This document shows positions 5,683-7,949 of a stretch of DNA of 7,949 nucleotides, piece by piece. This stretch comes from Gemmatimonadota bacterium. Its GTDB lineage: Bacteria; Gemmatimonadota; Gemmatimonadetes; Gemmatimonadales; GWC2-71-9. The stretch's first letter is position 1. Every line of letters starts with the position of its first letter. A program made the translations under genes and the position numbers. The stretch lies in the NCBI GenBank assembly GCA_003221985.1, contig QHUQ01000185.1, positions 1 through 7,949 of the forward strand, read 5' to 3'. Under the pieces are notes generated by a model that ran no database searches, was not told where the DNA came from, and saw only the letters and a list, made by a program, of their open reading frames with translations.

Positions 5683-7095
5683 TTACGAGCTCGCTGCTGG
5701 CTGAAACGCGCGTCGTAACTCGTCTATTTGCGACTCAACTGAGGCACGCGAGGCACCTCCAGGCGTGGCACGGCTTTCCACGCTTTGCTCCCAGGTGCCG
5801 AGCTGCGCCAGCGCCGGTCCCAGCGCGGGATGAATCGCTGCCGCCACTTTGGCGGGCACCTTGTCGAGCGACACGCCCGCCTGTTCGGCGGCGCGGACCA
5901 ATCTGCCGATCAATCCGTGACTTTCGCGGAACGGCACACCTGCTTCGACGAGCAAGTCGGCGAGATCGGTGGCGCGCATCGCCGGATCGAGCGCCGCCGC
6001 CATCCGCTCCGCGTTCACAATAAGCGTGTCGATCGCGCCGGTGACGGCGGGCAACACCGTCGCCAGCGTGTCGCACGCGTCGAACAGCAACGCCTTGTCT
6101 TCCTGCAAGTCTTTCTGATAGCCGGCCGGAATTCCCTTCAACACCGTGAGCAGCGCCACGCAGTCGCCCAGCATGCGTCCGGCCTTGCCGCGCGCCAGCT
6201 CGAACACATCCGGATTGCGTTTCTGCGGCATCAGGCTGGAGCCGGTGCTGAAGCTGTCGGCGAGCGAGACGAATCCGAATTCGCCGCTGGCGTAGGTGAT
6301 GAGCTCCGAACCGAGACGCGACAAGTGCGTGCCGACCAGCGCGATGGCGAAGAGGACCTCGGCGACGAAGTCGCGATCGCCGGTCGCGTCGAGCGCGTTC
6401 GCGGAGACGGCGCGGAAGCCGAGCGCCTCTTTCAGCAGGACGCGGTCGACGGGAAAGCCGGAGCCCGCCAGCGCGCCCGAGCCGAGCGGCATCTCGGCCG
6501 TGCGGCGGCGCGCGTCGGCGAGGCGCTGGCGGTCGCGGACGAGCGGCCACGCGTGCGCCAGCAGCACGTACGCCCAGCGCACCGGTTGGGCGCGCTGGCC
6601 GTGGGTGTAGCCGGGGAGAATCGCGTCGAGCCCATCTTTCGCTTTGGCGACGAGCGTGCGGCCGAGGGCGGCGACGGCGGTGTCGAGCTCGTCGATAGCA
6701 TCGATGGTCCAGAGTCGCAGGTCCGTGGCGACCTGGTCGTTGCGCGAGCGGCCGGTATGCAGCTTCCCCGCCACCGCACCGATTTCCGCGTAGAGCAGCC
6801 GCTCGACGAGCGTGTGCACGTCTTCATCGGGAGCGCCGGCGGCTGCGCCGTCAGCGAGCTTGTCCGCGACGCGGTCGAGCCCTTCGAGCAGCTGCGTCTC
6901 TTCGGTGGTGGTCAGAACGCCGGCGCGGCACAGCGCGTGTACCCACGCCTTGCTGGCGGCGACGTCCTGCGGCCAGAGCCGATGATCGACGGGGAGGCTG
7001 CGGTTTAACGCGTCGAGCGCTTCGCTCGGTCCCAGAACGAAGCGCCCACCCCACATGTGATGCGGAGGGGGGGGCGTGTCAGCTCGCTGGGACAT
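5683..7095 (-). CDS. argH: Argininosuccinate lyase
   Basis: This 470-residue enzyme splits argininosuccinate into arginine and fumarate, the last step of arginine biosynthesis, as a cytosolic homotetramer of the fumarase/aspartase superfamily. Family motifs are clear: WGGRF near the start (15-19), KLHTGRSRNDQVATDLRLW (111-129), PGYTHGQRAQPV with His165 as the expected catalytic histidine (161-172), and signature GSSLMPQKRNPD (285-296) with the catalytic-loop serine, followed by YQKDLQEDK (326-334). Most lyases have THLQ where this one has THGQ. The chosen ATG overlaps the argG stop by 17 bases. An internal ATG at 7056 (Met14, directly before WGGRF) would give a length closer to usual; neither start has a strong Shine-Dalgarno. 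A run of eight C on the coding strand lies between the two starts. Confidence 0.98.
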   Translation of the reverse strand: MSQRADTPPPPHHMWGGRFVLGPSEALDALNRSLPVDHRLWPQDVAASKAWVHALCRAGVLTTTEETQLLEGLDRVADKLADGAAAGAPDEDVHTLVERLLYAEIGAVAGKLHTGRSRNDQVATDLRLWTIDAIDELDTAVAALGRTLVAKAKDGLDAILPGYTHGQRAQPVRWAYVLLAHAWPLVRDRQRLADARRRTAEMPLGSGALAGSGFPVDRVLLKEALGFRAVSANALDATGDRDFVAEVLFAIALVGTHLSRLGSELITYASGEFGFVSLADSFSTGSSLMPQKRNPDVFELARGKAGRMLGDCVALLTVLKGIPAGYQKDLQEDKALLFDACDTLATVLPAVTGAIDTLIVNAERMAAALDPAMRATDLADLLVEAGVPFRESHGLIGRLVRAAEQAGVSLDKVPAKVAAAIHPALGPALAQLGTWEQSVESRATPGGASRASVESQIDELRRAFQPAASS

Positions 7096-7949
7096 CCGTG
7101 CGCTCGGCCGCTAACCCAGCGGCAATTCTGCTGGCGAGGCCGTAGAGCCGGATGAAGCCCTCTGCGTCCTTCTGGTTGTAGACGTTGTCCTTGCCGAACG
7201 TCGCGTACGAGGGCTGGTACAGCGCGTACGGGCTCTCCCGGCCGGCAACGATCACGTTTCCCTTGAACAGCTTCAGGCGGACGGTCCCGGTCACGTTCTT
7301 CTGCGTCGCCGTGAACAGCGCGTCGAGCGCTTCACGCTCCGTCGTCCACCAGCGGCCGTCGTAGACGAGATCGGCGTACCGCAGCGCCATCTCGTCCTTC
7401 ATCCTCAGCGTGCGGCGGTCGAGGACCATCTGCTCCAGCTCGCGGTGCGCCGCGTACAGCACGGTTCCGCCCGGCGTCTCGTACACCCCGCGCGACTTCA
7501 TGCCGACGAGGCGATCTTCGACGATGTCGGCGCGGCCGATGCCGTGCTCGCCGGCGACTTCGTTGAGTTGTTCGAGGAGCTCTACGGGTCCGAGTGGAAC
7601 GGCGTCTACGCTGACGGGATTGCCCTCTTCGAAGCCGATCGTCACGACGACCGGCTCATCCGGCGCCTCGAGCGGGTTCTTCGTCATGACGAAGATGTGC
7701 TCGGGCGCTTCCTGCGACGGATCCTCGAGGATGCCGCCCTCGTGCGAGCAATGCCACAGGTTGCGGTCGCTCGAATACGGCTGCTCGGTGGTGGCCTGGA
7801 CCGGCACACCTTTGGCGTGCACGTAGGCGATCAGGTCTTCGCGGCTTTGGAATTTCCATTCGCGCCACGGCGCGATGACCTGCAGCTCCGGCGCGAGCGC
7901 GGCGTAGGTCAGCTCGAAGCGGACCTGGTCATTGCCCTTGCCGGTGCAG
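7079..7949 (-). CDS. argG: Argininosuccinate synthase (N-terminal part outside window)
   Basis: The frame is open to the window edge and encodes the C-terminal 289 or so residues; about 115 N-terminal residues, including the ATP P-loop region, are missing. The enzyme joins citrulline and aspartate at the cost of ATP to make argininosuccinate. Visible family motifs are CTGKGNDQVRFEL at the window edge, APWREW, the YSSDRNLWHCSHEGGILEDP block, the citrulline-binding region MKSRGVYETPGGTVLYAAHRELE and the C-terminal QKDAEGFIRLYGL. The total would be close to the usual 400 residues. The internal GTG at 7822 is not the real start, since conserved sequence continues upstream to the edge. It overlaps argH by 17 bases, so the two enzymes that act in sequence are co-translated. 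Confidence 0.98.
   Translation of the reverse strand, partial: CTGKGNDQVRFELTYAALAPELQVIAPWREWKFQSREDLIAYVHAKGVPVQATTEQPYSSDRNLWHCSHEGGILEDPSQEAPEHIFVMTKNPLEAPDEPVVVTIGFEEGNPVSVDAVPLGPVELLEQLNEVAGEHGIGRADIVEDRLVGMKSRGVYETPGGTVLYAAHRELEQMVLDRRTLRMKDEMALRYADLVYDGRWWTTEREALDALFTATQKNVTGTVRLKLFKGNVIVAGRESPYALYQPSYATFGKDNVYNQKDAEGFIRLYGLASRIAAGLAAERTDVPAS

Noticed and set aside
5785..7008. 407-codon plus-strand open frame opposite argH
   Set aside because: It is antisense to a certain argH gene, has no recognisable domain and has a composition expected from the reverse of GC-rich codons.

Overview
The window is a GC-rich, almost fully coding piece of a bacterial chromosome. It holds two convergent gene blocks and no RNA genes, IS elements or CRISPR arrays. 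The outer-membrane barrel protein and the sigma-54-type activator point to a diderm (Gram-negative) bacterium. GC content, gene style and short tandem repeats inside genes would fit Gemmatimonadota or a similar soil phylum. That placement is an impression, not something a marker in the window proves. No gap between genes exceeds about 45 bases.

The plus-strand block (1 to 4714) looks like one tightly packed operon. It starts with the C-terminal part of a membrane-bound NtrY-like sensor histidine kinase. A 4-base overlap leads to an NtrC/NtrX-family response regulator with receiver, AAA+ (GAFTGA) and Fis-type HTH domains. A second 4-base overlap leads to an outer-membrane protein that joins a small bactofilin-like beta-solenoid segment to an Omp85/surface-antigen-type barrel. 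One base after its stop comes an exported DUF4390-type protein. The barrel gene carries a single-base frameshift near 3721-3745: the N-terminal part ends at 3796, and the true C-terminus continues in another frame to 4092. The grouping suggests a two-component system co-expressed with cell-envelope proteins.

The minus-strand block (7949 down to 4689) begins with the distal three quarters of argG and then argH, overlapping by 17 bases. These are the last two steps of arginine synthesis, citrulline to argininosuccinate to arginine plus fumarate. After 44 bases come an HNH-endonuclease-family gene and, through a TAATG stop/start junction, a small membrane-anchored CYCXC (PCYCGC-motif) protein of unknown function. 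The 3' end of that gene overlaps the 3' end of the DUF4390 gene by 26 bases, so the two blocks meet tail to tail with no intergenic terminator space.

The points most worth attention are the bactofilin-like/Omp85-like architecture without visible POTRA domains, the frameshift in that gene, the kinase-regulator-barrel-DUF4390 operon, the HNH-CYCXC pair, and two short tandem repeats inside the kinase gene. One of these supplies the kinase's last 16 codons and the region where the next gene's ribosome binding site would lie.
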